Under the pieces are notes generated by a model. It was given only the letters and a program-made list of their open reading frames with translations. It was not told where the DNA came from and did not search any database. From NCBI RefSeq assembly GCF_000016525.1, contig NC_009515.1:1700501-1764500 (forward strand): a DNA stretch of 64,000 nucleotides. The letters are read 5' to 3'. The stretch's first letter is position 1. The number at the start of each line of letters is the position of its first letter. This document shows, piece by piece, positions 24,823 through 33,550 of this stretch. A program made the translations under genes and the position numbers. Origin of the DNA: Methanobrevibacter smithii ATCC 35061 (GTDB lineage: Archaea; Methanobacteriota; Methanobacteria; Methanobacteriales; Methanobacteriaceae).

Positions 24823-27366
24823 ATGGTTGTTGTTTTAGATAATCAAGAAAATATTCTTCAATTTTTAGATACTGAATTATCAGAAATACATATTACTGAT
24901 GAATATCAAGGATATGAAACATTAAAACTATCACATAAACTTACAAATGTTAAAAGAGACAAGCAATTATTCAAACAAGGAAACAAAATCTTTGTTGATA
25001 ATTGTTTGTTTGTTATTAATAGTGAATGCACCTTTGATTATATAGACAAATCTATTGATGTAGATGCAGAAGAAATAATTGTAGAATTAAACAATTGTAA
25101 ACCATTCTATATCCGAGATCCCAATTATGCTTCACATGTAAATGGAAATACAATCATTATCAGTAAATTATTCCTAAACAAATTACTGAAAGGATTTTTC
25201 AATGTTACAAAAACAGATATTGACAGTATTGATTATAGTAAAAGATTAATCAATGTTCAAGGCTCAATAACAAAATACAACTTATTAAAAGCTATTGAAA
25301 AACAATCAGGATTAGTATTTAAAACAAATTATTCTTTAAAAAATAATAACATTATAAAAGAAATACAATTACTAAAACCTGCAAATTATGGAGTAACACA
25401 CAATAAAATTGTAGAAAGTGTTGTAATTGGAGAAAATACTAATGAATTATCATATAGTAGTGATGAAACCAAAAATGCATTAGGTATAATGCCAGTAATT
25501 TCTTCAGAAAATACTGATGAAGTAGATTATTCAAAAATACTTAGACAATTTTACAATCTTGACGTAAACAATAATATTCCACCAACATTATTTGAATATG
25601 ATTTTTACATACAAGACATTATTGATTGTGCTGAAAAACTATTAGTACTTCTTGATGTTCAAAAATACTTCCCAAACAAGTTTGAAATATCACATAGTGA
25701 AATATATGAAGATTCATCAAAAAACAAAGTCTACAATGTTAAAATAGGCATGGGACAAATGATACTTCTACTTGCAGAAGCAATAATCAACACTGAAGAC
25801 AATAACTCTGAAAACATTTCACTTAAAATTGTAGATTGTGCAGATTTACCATCACACAGCCATATTGACTGCATCATAAAACAGGATGAAATAATACAAT
25901 TAGCAAGAATAATCAAATCGTACTGCATAACTCAAACAAAAGCACCAAACAGCTTATCAATTACAGGTGGAAGACTAAGCTTCCAATATTTGATATATGT
26001 TCTTGCAAAATATTTAACAACAAAAAAAGATGTTTTCTTTAATTCTAATGAACTAAAAATAATAGACACTGTTTCTTTAACATTTGTACAAGAAAATATT
26101 CACTATATAAAAGATTATGAAAACTACGAATACATGCCATTCATGTACACACAAAATACAACCTCTTCAAATAAAATCCCAACCATTACACCACGTCAAA
26201 TCCCAGGATGTACTATTTTAGATGTTGAAAAATATATCAGCGAATCATACCCTATTCTCAAAATTAAAAAAATAAAAGGAGCATCCACACTAGGAATTGA
26301 AATAACTAATCAGGGAATAGCAGATGATGATCCCAATACTTCAATGATATATTTCCAACAACCGAATCTAATTCAGGATGAAAGCGAAATAACTATTGAC
26401 TACAAAAATAAGTCAATAAAATTCATGAAATATGTTGAAAAAGAAGTAGAAAAACAGGTAACTGAAAATGTCACAACAGGAGATCCCAACACAATAACCG
26501 TAAACATGATGCCATCATGTGGCTGTTGTGCAGGAACAGCATATAAAAGATACACAAAAACCTGGAAAAACTACTGCCCAAACTGTGGCAAAACTGGAAC
26601 ATTAACCGACAATCCTAAAAAAGTGTACGAAGGCGAAATAACTTGCAGCATGAAAAAAGGAGGATGTGACGCAGATTACTGCGGATACTGTGGAGGAGAC
26701 AAATGGGGTCATGGTAAATGTAAAAAAGTTAAATTAACTCCTGGAGAAGCAGAAACAACAACCACTGCAACAAAAACAGTCAAAGAAAAAGTAGGAGAAT
26801 ATAAAGAAATAACTGCAGAATATACTGGTGATGAAAGTGATTCAAAACAAAATATAGTAAATGTAATCACAAAACAATCAAAATTCAACTACTGGTACGG
26901 CAACGTAACTTTCAAACTAAAAGGATGTGATTTTGTATCATTAACATGTGATACAACAAAACTTTTTGAATTTTCAAGATTCCCCTATGTAAAACCAAGA
27001 GGAGAATTATATATTCATGCTTTACCAACACTTGTAGATTTCAATTATCTCACAGTATGTGATTGTAATCCAAAATTAGAACCATTTGAAACTAGCGAAC
27101 AATCAGTAGAAGAAGTATTGATTGGGTGCTGGCAAAAATTAAACGGTTCGGGAGATAACACAAAATGGTTAGAGAAAAATGAAAGCATAAAAGTAGACCT
27201 TGTAGAAACACCAGGACACAATTATAATGTAGGGGATTTTGTATATGTAAGATTCCCAGATTCAGAGGTGTTCAAAGCACAAATAACAGAAATAAGTTAT
27301 AATCCTTATCTAAATGGTGATAAAGAGATTAAAATAGGTAATGTTAAACGAGAGAGTGTAATATGA
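24823..27366 (+). CDS. tail hub protein (Tal-like) with Cys-rich insertion
   Basis: An 847-aa protein in the position of the tail-tip hub. The N-terminal region (DNQENILQFLDTELSEIHIT; FEISHSEIYEDSS) resembles the prophage tail endopeptidase/gp18-like hub family. Residues about 566-637 hold ten or more Cys in zinc-knuckle pairs (CGCC, CPNCG, CGYCGG, GHGKCKK), set in a beta-rich frame. Hubs of bacterial phages rarely carry such a cluster; it probably binds two metal ions and stabilises the tip. No clear peptidase motif seen. Confidence 0.65.
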   Translation: MVVVLDNQENILQFLDTELSEIHITDEYQGYETLKLSHKLTNVKRDKQLFKQGNKIFVDNCLFVINSECTFDYIDKSIDVDAEEIIVELNNCKPFYIRDPNYASHVNGNTIIISKLFLNKLLKGFFNVTKTDIDSIDYSKRLINVQGSITKYNLLKAIEKQSGLVFKTNYSLKNNNIIKEIQLLKPANYGVTHNKIVESVVIGENTNELSYSSDETKNALGIMPVISSENTDEVDYSKILRQFYNLDVNNNIPPTLFEYDFYIQDIIDCAEKLLVLLDVQKYFPNKFEISHSEIYEDSSKNKVYNVKIGMGQMILLLAEAIINTEDNNSENISLKIVDCADLPSHSHIDCIIKQDEIIQLARIIKSYCITQTKAPNSLSITGGRLSFQYLIYVLAKYLTTKKDVFFNSNELKIIDTVSLTFVQENIHYIKDYENYEYMPFMYTQNTTSSNKIPTITPRQIPGCTILDVEKYISESYPILKIKKIKGASTLGIEITNQGIADDDPNTSMIYFQQPNLIQDESEITIDYKNKSIKFMKYVEKEVEKQVTENVTTGDPNTITVNMMPSCGCCAGTAYKRYTKTWKNYCPNCGKTGTLTDNPKKVYEGEITCSMKKGGCDADYCGYCGGDKWGHGKCKKVKLTPGEAETTTTATKTVKEKVGEYKEITAEYTGDESDSKQNIVNVITKQSKFNYWYGNVTFKLKGCDFVSLTCDTTKLFEFSRFPYVKPRGELYIHALPTLVDFNYLTVCDCNPKLEPFETSEQSVEEVLIGCWQKLNGSGDNTKWLEKNESIKVDLVETPGHNYNVGDFVYVRFPDSEVFKAQITEISYNPYLNGDKEIKIGNVKRESVI

Positions 27367-29012
27367 CTAAACTAACTGAAAATGAAAGAAAAGCATTAAA
27401 TAATGCATGTGCAAGATTAAGAGAAACAAACCTAGGCACAAAAATAGGAAACATTGAAGATTTCCTAGACATCGACATATTAAAGACAGATGCCAATACA
27501 GTAAGTAAAGCCATTGATGAATTGTTCGACAAATGGGCAAACCCATTATTAAATATTACAGTACCTCCACCAGGTTTTTTCACTTTAGCAGGAGATGCTG
27601 AAGGAAATCTATGGTGTTATTGTAATGATGAAACCAACCCTCCAATATTTGAACATGATGAAACTACTGGTGATTTATATTTAAATATAGCTAGTGAAGA
27701 TGGAGCAAATAGTTATCAGGTACATGTTGGCAATTATATTGCTGTTAAACATTTAAATGATTATTATAAGAAAACAGAAATTGATTCAAAATTAGGTGGA
27801 AAATCAAATGTTGGACATAATCATGATGAAAGGTATTATACTGAAACTGAAATAGATGCGAAAGTAAATAATATTAATTCTCAGATAAATTCATTAATTG
27901 GTTTTACAGCAACAATAGTAAATTCATTACCATCTACAGGGGAAGTTGGAGTAATGTATTTAAAATTAAATACTTCAGCTTCTGTTGAGGGTAATATTTA
28001 TGATGAGTATATTTGGGTTAATAATAAATTTGAAAAAATTGGTTCAACTGAAACAACAGTTGACTTATCAGGGTATGTTACACAAACAGAAATGAATACT
28101 CAATTAGCAAATAAAGCAAATGTTAACCACAGCCATACAAGTGATAGTATAGACCTTGATCAGGATAGTGATGATGGCATGTGGGTGTATGAATATGGAA
28201 TTAATAGACAGTCAAGTGTAAATGGTTTTGTTTATGATCATGACAAAAAATTGGAAAATATTGATGATGGTGCTAATAAAACAGTTGTTGATTCATCATT
28301 AAGTAGTTCTTCTATTAATCCTGTACAGAATAAAATCGTGACTAATGCGTTGAACGGTAAAGCTAACAATAGTCACAGTCACAGTATCAGCAATATTACT
28401 GATCTTCAATCAAGCTTGGATGGTAAAACCAATATTAATACAAGAGATTTTAGTTTCTTTTTATCTGATGTTATATTGCCTGAAGGAAGCAGTATTGCAG
28501 ATAAAAGTATTACTCACTCACATGTTCACGATACCATACAAATACCCTACAAGCAGAGCACTCAAGAAGGGTATCGTACAGATACTTTTAATCTTGAAAA
28601 CTTTGACTTATTTTTATCATGGAGTCCTAACAGCTTAGGAACTAACTCTAATATACAATTTATCTTATTGAACCCAGAAACAAACGAAAAAATAAGTGTA
28701 GTATGCACCCCTCAGCAAGGCCGTACATGGGTTGATATAGTTTGTGATGGTGGAACAAATAGAACTTACGACCAAAAGGGCACATATGGGAATGTTGCAG
28801 GAAAATATTTTGGTTTAATTTTCAAAGTAAGACATGATAAGTTAAGTTATGTATTATGTGATGATTCTCAAACAATTAACACAGCCAATAAGAGTCGAGG
28901 AGCAGAAATTAATCCTAATAGGTGGAGATTAATTACAAAAGCAGGTGCATGGAGTAGCGGTACAAGTATGAGTTATAATGTGTCTGGTGTGAAAATGAAA
29001 ATAGGAGTATAA
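27363..29012 (+). CDS. tail fibre protein with His-x-His motifs
   Basis: A 549-aa protein overlapping the hub gene by 4 nt. Four H-x-H motifs (GHNHDERYYTETEID, VNHSHTS, SHSHSISNITDLQSSLDGK, THSHVHD) are spaced along a thin fibre-like shaft; such motifs bind metal ions on the threefold axis of trimeric phage fibres. The C-terminal third (about 370-549) is a compact beta domain and the likely receptor-binding head. The host ligand is probably a surface adhesin or pseudomurein glycan; unknown. Confidence 0.7.
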   Translation: MTKLTENERKALNNACARLRETNLGTKIGNIEDFLDIDILKTDANTVSKAIDELFDKWANPLLNITVPPPGFFTLAGDAEGNLWCYCNDETNPPIFEHDETTGDLYLNIASEDGANSYQVHVGNYIAVKHLNDYYKKTEIDSKLGGKSNVGHNHDERYYTETEIDAKVNNINSQINSLIGFTATIVNSLPSTGEVGVMYLKLNTSASVEGNIYDEYIWVNNKFEKIGSTETTVDLSGYVTQTEMNTQLANKANVNHSHTSDSIDLDQDSDDGMWVYEYGINRQSSVNGFVYDHDKKLENIDDGANKTVVDSSLSSSSINPVQNKIVTNALNGKANNSHSHSISNITDLQSSLDGKTNINTRDFSFFLSDVILPEGSSIADKSITHSHVHDTIQIPYKQSTQEGYRTDTFNLENFDLFLSWSPNSLGTNSNIQFILLNPETNEKISVVCTPQQGRTWVDIVCDGGTNRTYDQKGTYGNVAGKYFGLIFKVRHDKLSYVLCDDSQTINTANKSRGAEINPNRWRLITKAGAWSSGTSMSYNVSGVKMKIGV

Positions 29013-29038
29013 TTAAATAAATGAAGAGGTTTTTTTTA

Positions 29039-29632
29039 ATGGTTAAAAAAATATTACTGGGGAATTTCAAAGGCCCTAAAGGCAATACTGGACCAACAGG
29101 ACCAACAGGTCCTAAAGGTGATAAAGGAAGTAAAGGTGATACTGGACCTGCAGGAAAAGATGGTAAAGATGGAAACATTGAAACACCCACCACTATTTTA
29201 AATAAATTAAAAGAAGTGGATGGAGCAGGTTCAGGTTTAAATGCAGATTTGGTGGATGATGAACATTCTGAAACATTTGCAAGACAAGAAATATTAGAAA
29301 CCACAATGGATGATTTAAAAAACACTAGATTAGTAATGGGTCGCTTATCAGACCTTGCTGGAGAAGATGGAGTTAAACTAGAATTAAATTATGGAAATTC
29401 TGTTTACGGTAAAATTATTTCTTCCAATCCTGAAATTAACACAGGGGAAAATGTGGTAATTAATTTTATTGTAAATGGTGTTTCTTATGAAAGAACAACT
29501 GATGCTAATGGTAGAGCAATACTGCCGATTAGATTAGACCCTGGAAGTTATATGTTGGAAGGTATTGTAAAAAGAGGAGCTGCTGGAGAGAATCCTCGTT
29601 TAGAACAAACAAGATTACTGATTGTACATTAA
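29039..29632 (+). CDS. collagen-like tail fibre with adhesin-type C-terminal domain
   Basis: ATG at 29039 is preferred to 29021 because GAGG lies 9 nt upstream. The 197-aa protein starts with a G-x-y collagen-like run (GPKGNTGPTGPTGPKGDKG...), then GSGLNADLVDDEHSETFA, a stretch common in phage fibres. The last 75 residues (NFIVNGVSYERTTDANGRAI; PIRLDPGSYMLEG) match the repeat of the host adhesin-like protein at 52887, e.g. NINGVFYTKITDSNG. A virion fibre bearing a host-type surface domain. Confidence 0.7.
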   Translation: MVKKILLGNFKGPKGNTGPTGPTGPKGDKGSKGDTGPAGKDGKDGNIETPTTILNKLKEVDGAGSGLNADLVDDEHSETFARQEILETTMDDLKNTRLVMGRLSDLAGEDGVKLELNYGNSVYGKIISSNPEINTGENVVINFIVNGVSYERTTDANGRAILPIRLDPGSYMLEGIVKRGAAGENPRLEQTRLLIVH

Positions 29633-29657
29633 AAATTGATAGGAGGATTATTTTGGA

Positions 29658-29810
29658 ATGATTAGTGAAGAATGTGAAAAATGTGCATTTTATGATCCTT
29701 GTGATAAAGAGGTTCCTTGTTGTTTTGAAGATGCAATAATAAAATGCAGTATTTTAAAGGAATATTTAGATGATTTAAAATTTAAAAAGGAGATGAAAAT
29801 AAATGGTTAA
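29658..29810 (+). CDS. 50-aa cysteine-rich protein
   Basis: ATG at 29658, 11 nt after AGGAGG. The sequence MISEECEKCAFYDPCDKEVP continues with CC and one more Cys: six Cys in 30 residues, the pattern C-x2-C-x5-C-x5-CC-x7-C. It overlaps the endoisopeptidase start by 8 nt, so it is probably cotranslated with lysis. May bind zinc or an iron-sulfur cluster, or regulate the enzyme. Unrecognised. Confidence 0.5.
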   Translation: MISEECEKCAFYDPCDKEVPCCFEDAIIKCSILKEYLDDLKFKKEMKING

Positions 29811-30621
29811 TGAACATATTAGTTTTACAAAATACACTTATTTGATGAATAGAATTGCTTATTGGTTAGTGAATAATAATAAAAAGTTTAATACAAGACA
29901 AGTGTATAGTTACATGAATCGTGTAGCTGATTATGGCACAATTATAAAAGCAATTAAAGAGAGAGGTACGAATTATCAACAAGACAGTCTTATTGCAGAG
30001 TTTGTTGAATGTGCAATATTTGATAATAAAGATTTAAGTTTCCTCCCAAATTATGTGTCTGATACTGATGGAACAAAGTATTATAAGAATTGTTATGTTA
30101 GTATGGCTAATCGTGTATCAGCTTATGAAGTATTAAATGGTGTTAGTCCAGCTATTGTTTATCTTGAAGACCCACATGGCAACGGAACAACCAGCGACAC
30201 CACAGACATCACATTAAAAAGGTTCACCGACAAATTTGGTGGTGTAACAGATATAGACTCTTGCTTGAACAAAATCCGAGGAAGAGGATATGGATATTAT
30301 TATAACTCCAAATATAATACTCAGGAAACTATTAATAAGATATATAATAAGCAAGGAGTTAATTGTACTGATTCAAGTCAATTATTTTACCGTTTAGGAC
30401 TTGCATTAGGTTATAATGTACAATTCATTCATGTACGATGTAGAAGTGGGACTGGGCATGTAAGGCTCAGATTGAAACATTCTAAGTATACTGGGGGTTC
30501 TTGGATTTATCGTGACCCTGCAGCAGTTTTAGATGGAAACAGTGTTTCAAGTAATTGGTGTATGAATGGTACGATTTTAGCGTATGATCCAGCTTGGATT
30601 TTCTCAGATTTGTATCAATAA
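29803..30621 (+). CDS. pseudomurein endoisopeptidase (lysis enzyme)
   Basis: A 272-aa protein of the PeiW/PeiP/PeiR type (peptidase family C71), which cuts the isopeptide bond in the pseudomurein of Methanobacteriales. C188 (GVNCTDSSQL), H219 (GTGHVRLRL) and D238 (IYRDPAAV) form the triad. The N-terminal half contains a pseudomurein-binding-like repeat (SMANRVSAYEVLNGVSPAIV, about 100-125). No signal peptide, so release needs a holin. It is the last late gene, followed by a hairpin terminator. Confidence 0.85.
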   Translation: MVNEHISFTKYTYLMNRIAYWLVNNNKKFNTRQVYSYMNRVADYGTIIKAIKERGTNYQQDSLIAEFVECAIFDNKDLSFLPNYVSDTDGTKYYKNCYVSMANRVSAYEVLNGVSPAIVYLEDPHGNGTTSDTTDITLKRFTDKFGGVTDIDSCLNKIRGRGYGYYYNSKYNTQETINKIYNKQGVNCTDSSQLFYRLGLALGYNVQFIHVRCRSGTGHVRLRLKHSKYTGGSWIYRDPAAVLDGNSVSSNWCMNGTILAYDPAWIFSDLYQ

Positions 30622-30622
30622 G

Positions 30623-30657
30623 ATTGTTGTTTTATCAACAATTCTTTTATTTTTTTA
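30623..30657 (+). terminator. hairpin plus T-tract terminator of the late operon
   Basis: ATTGTTG-TTTTAT-CAACAAT (30623-30642) forms a 7-bp stem, followed by TCTTTTATTTTTTT. Directly behind the endoisopeptidase stop codon. Confidence 0.7.
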
Positions 30658-30685
30658 TAAAAATAAGTAGTAAAAAATAGAAACC

Positions 30686-30693
30686 TTTATATA
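30686..30693 (+). promoter_or_regulatory. TATA box of the right-end transcript
   Basis: TTTATATA preceded by AAACC, a BRE-like purine-rich box. Transcription would begin near 30716, just before the AAGGAGGTG at 30724-30732 and the structured region that follows. Confidence 0.6.
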
Positions 30694-30747
30694 GTATAGT
30701 AACCAATATAATAATAGAACTACAAGGAGGTGAAAAACATTGATAAA

Positions 30748-30864
30748 AATGACATATATTTTCTAATAAATATGGTTATGGGGATAATATCAATAATATT
30801 ATCCCTAATGGGGGATTAAAATTAATCCCTCTTTAAAATAATTTATAATAAATTATATGTCATT
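30748..30864 (+). ncRNA. candidate three-helix structured RNA
   Basis: Three perfect helices nest: outer stem AATGACATATA (30748-30758) with TATATGTCATT (30854-30864); GGGATAATAT (30781-30790) with ATATTATCCC (30796-30805); GGGATTAA (30812-30819) with TTAATCCC (30822-30829). Together they make a three-way junction. A strong ribosome site sits upstream at 30724, with only an 8-codon TTG frame or a hydrophobic frame ending at 30817-30819 (IYFLINMVMGIISIILSLMG) lacking a usual start. It may be a regulatory leader, attenuator, or type I toxin mRNA. Confidence 0.4.
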
Positions 30865-30895
30865 ACTAATATTTAAATAAAAGGGATGGGGAATT

Positions 30896-31048
30896 ATGAT
30901 AACCACAGTATTAACATTAATTCAAATAATTTTAATAATACTTGCAGTAGTATTATTATATTCAATGAAAAATGAAGAAAACAGGACACGAAACGCAATA
31001 ATGCTTATAATAAATATTATAGTCATCATTATAATCCATTTAATATAA
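30896..31048 (+). CDS. 50-aa two-span membrane protein
   Basis: ATG at 30896 after GGGATGGGG. Two hydrophobic helices (TLIQIILIILAVVLLY; AIMLIINIIVIIIIHLI) separated by a charged loop (MKNEENRTRN). Fits a holin for the neighbouring endoisopeptidase, or a superinfection-exclusion protein made in the lysogen, since it lies beyond the late terminator with its own promoter. Confidence 0.5.
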   Translation: MITTVLTLIQIILIILAVVLLYSMKNEENRTRNAIMLIINIIVIIIIHLI

Positions 31049-31092
31049 AGACTATAATTTTTTTATTATTTTTTTAAAGGAGGAATTAAATA

Positions 31093-31434
31093 ATGGAAAG
31101 AAGTACTATAAAACTTGAAGTAAATTTAATTAACAAGATAAAAGAAATACAGGAAATCAACGGATACAAATCAGTTAATGAAACAGTAAAACATTTATTA
31201 CCTGATGGAACATCAACACCTGAAGAATACATACAAGAACAACCAGCATTCACACTAATAAACAAAAAAACAGTTTTAAATGTATCATGGAATGAATTAA
31301 AACAATCGGAAGTAGGCACACAATGGAGTAATGGGGAAAAAGCAACATTAATCTATAAAGATAACCTTGGAGCATTAATCAGATTTGAAGATGAATACGG
31401 AGAAATTTATCTTAATTACTTCCATTTTTTATAA
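31093..31434 (+). CDS. ribbon-helix-helix-like protein at provirus edge
   Basis: A 113-aa protein with a good AAAGGAGG site. Residues 1-40 (STIKLEVNLINKIKEIQEIN) have the strand-helix-helix pattern of ribbon-helix-helix regulators; the rest is a small beta domain (GEKATLIYKDNLGALIRFED). It is the last provirus-like gene before host pdxS. Could regulate the lysogenic state; inference. Confidence 0.5.
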   Translation: MERSTIKLEVNLINKIKEIQEINGYKSVNETVKHLLPDGTSTPEEYIQEQPAFTLINKKTVLNVSWNELKQSEVGTQWSNGEKATLIYKDNLGALIRFEDEYGEIYLNYFHFL

Positions 31435-31638
31435 ACGCAGTACGAGGATAAGGGTTTAATTTTGGGGGATAAAATTTAAAACCTATTTTTGATATAATAT
31501 TTTAATAGATTAGAATGTTTTAAGTATGTTATAATTAACTCGTTGTAGACACGACTGTTGAATTTAGGTAAACAATTATAAGTTATGAAAAATATAGTAA
31601 GTGTTATATTTTTATAAATTATTTATGGAGAATATTTC
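31435..31638. other. provirus-host junction region
   Basis: No gene visible. The right attachment site should lie here, because the next gene is a housekeeping gene, but the other end of the provirus is outside the window so no core repeat can be identified. AT-rich promoter-like sequence near 31590-31615 probably serves pdxS. Confidence 0.4.
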
Positions 31639-32520
31639 ATGGAAAAAGGAACTGATGTTTTAAAAGAAGGCTTCGCTAAAATGACAAAAGGTGGAGTTAT
31701 TATGGATGTTGTCAATGCAGAACAAGCAGGAATTGCAGAAGATGCTGGTGCAGTAGCTGTTATGGCTTTAGAAAAAGTACCTGCAGATATTCGTGCAGCT
31801 GGTGGGGTAGCTAGGATGGCTGATCCTACTATTGTTGAAGAAGTTGTAGATGCAGTTTCAATTCCTGTTATGGCTAAAGCTAGGATAGGTCATATTGCAG
31901 AGGCACAAATTTTAGAAACATTAGGTGTAGATATGATTGATGAAAGTGAAGTACTTACACCTGCTGATGAAGAATATCATTTAAACAAAAAAGAATTCAC
32001 TATTCCTTTTGTATGTGGTGCACGTAACTTGGGGGAAGCTTTAAGGAGAATTGATGAAGGTGCTGCAATGATTCGTACCAAAGGTGAACCTGGTACAGGA
32101 AATATTGTTGAAGCAGTTCGTCATATGAGAATGGTTTTAGGAGAAATCAGAACTATTCAAGGTTTAGATGAAGAGGAATTATGGAAATACGCAAGAAAAA
32201 TAGAAGCTCCAATTGACCTTGTTAAAGAAACCGCACAACTCGGTAAATTACCAGTAGTTAACTTTGCAGCTGGAGGTATTGCTACTCCTGCAGATGCTTC
32301 TTTAATGATGCAATTAGGTTCTGACGGTATTTTTGTAGGTTCTGGAATCTTCAAATCCAATAATCCTGAAGCATTTGCTAAAGCTATTGTTGAAGCAACT
32401 GCAAATTATGATAAACCTGAAGTATTAGCTGAAGTTTCAAAAGGACTTGGAGAAGCTATGAAAGGTTTAGAAATGTCTACATTATCTGAAGCTGACAGAA
32501 TGCAAGACAGAGGAATTTAA
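31639..32520 (+). CDS. pdxS: pyridoxal 5'-phosphate synthase lyase subunit PdxS
   Basis: A 293-aa protein; the family is highly conserved. It combines ribose 5-phosphate, glyceraldehyde 3-phosphate and ammonia into pyridoxal phosphate, in a (beta/alpha)8 barrel dodecamer. K80 ([10 protein letters not shown]) is the substrate lysine and K148 ([10 protein letters not shown]) the second lysine of the swinging-arm mechanism; [12 protein letters not shown] is the phosphate site near the C-terminus. The glutaminase partner pdxT is not adjacent. Confidence 0.96.
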   Translation: MEKGTDVLKEGFAKMTKGGVIMDVVNAEQAGIAEDAGAVAVMALEKVPADIRAAGGVARMADPTIVEEVVDAVSIPVMAKARIGHIAEAQILETLGVDMIDESEVLTPADEEYHLNKKEFTIPFVCGARNLGEALRRIDEGAAMIRTKGEPGTGNIVEAVRHMRMVLGEIRTIQGLDEEELWKYARKIEAPIDLVKETAQLGKLPVVNFAAGGIATPADASLMMQLGSDGIFVGSGIFKSNNPEAFAKAIVEATANYDKPEVLAEVSKGLGEAMKGLEMSTLSEADRMQDRGI

Positions 32521-32542
32521 CTTCCTTATTTTTACTTTTTTT

Positions 32543-33388
32543 ATGACAATTGTGGTTATTGGTCCACTAGCACAAGACCAGATTATTACTCCAAATTCAA
32601 AAACATATGCTGCCGGAGGAGCTAGCTATTTTCAATCATTTGTTTTTGAAGAATTCAACATAGATTATGTTGCAGTTGCAAACTTCAATAATCTGGATTT
32701 AATTAGGGATTTTCCAAATTTAGGTAATTTAATTCCTATTGTTGGCGATGATACTCATTATTTTATTAATGAATATCCTGAAAACGATAATTTGGACATC
32801 CGGAAACAATACAGCAATTTTGCAAACATTCCAATTTTAAAAGACCAGTTGGAGTTTGTTTTTGATGATATTTTAGAAATTGATGCATTTGTTTTAAATC
32901 CGTTAAATAGGAATGATTTTCCTGTTGAAACGATTGATTATTTAAAAACTTTCAATGTGCCGATTTATCTATCCATGCAGGGTTTTTTACGCATTCCTGA
33001 TGAGAAAATTGATGATAAAAATTATTCAATTAAATTAGAAAAACCTGATAATTTGGATGATATTTTAAATGGAATTACAGCTATATTTTTAGATGAATCT
33101 GAATCTAAACTTGTATTTGATGATGATAATTACAGCAGATATGGCATTGATGAAATTGTAATTACAAATGCAAGTGAAGGTTCCAGAATTATTTGTGGTA
33201 ATGAAATTAAAATTGAAGCCTTTGAAGTTGAGGATATAGCAGATTCAACAGGCTGTGGAGACACATATATGGCAGCTTATATTATAAAGAGATTGCTTTT
33301 AGATTCACCAGAAGAAGCAGGAGAATTCGCTTCATTAATAGCTAGTGAAAAATTAATGTCATTCGGACCATACAAATCTTTAATATAA
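32543..33388 (+). CDS. PfkB-family sugar/nucleoside kinase
   Basis: A 281-aa ribokinase-type protein 22 nt after pdxS. N-terminal YAAGGASYF is the substrate glycine motif and C-terminal DSTGCGDTYMAAYI is the PfkB ATP/anion-hole motif with the catalytic base Asp in GCGD. Substrate unknown. Co-orientation with pdxS raises the idea of a pyridoxine- or ribose-related substrate, but the sequence does not decide. Confidence 0.8.
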   Translation: MTIVVIGPLAQDQIITPNSKTYAAGGASYFQSFVFEEFNIDYVAVANFNNLDLIRDFPNLGNLIPIVGDDTHYFINEYPENDNLDIRKQYSNFANIPILKDQLEFVFDDILEIDAFVLNPLNRNDFPVETIDYLKTFNVPIYLSMQGFLRIPDEKIDDKNYSIKLEKPDNLDDILNGITAIFLDESESKLVFDDDNYSRYGIDEIVITNASEGSRIICGNEIKIEAFEVEDIADSTGCGDTYMAAYIIKRLLLDSPEEAGEFASLIASEKLMSFGPYKSLI

Positions 33389-33550
33389 CTTTAATTTAGT
33401 TATACTATGATTATGGATATTTATAAGAATATTACTCGTTTTTTTAAGCTTTTATTTAAATTTCATTTAATTAGAAAACTTTATTAATTAATGAAAAAAT
33501 AATGATATATGATTTCTGAATTTTTTTAGTTTATATAATAAAGGGGCAAT

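Noticed and set aside
1-31434. Transposon or integrative plasmid rather than virus
   Set aside because: A full set of terminase, portal, capsid, tail and lysis genes in standard order shows a tailed virus; no transposase or conjugation gene seen.
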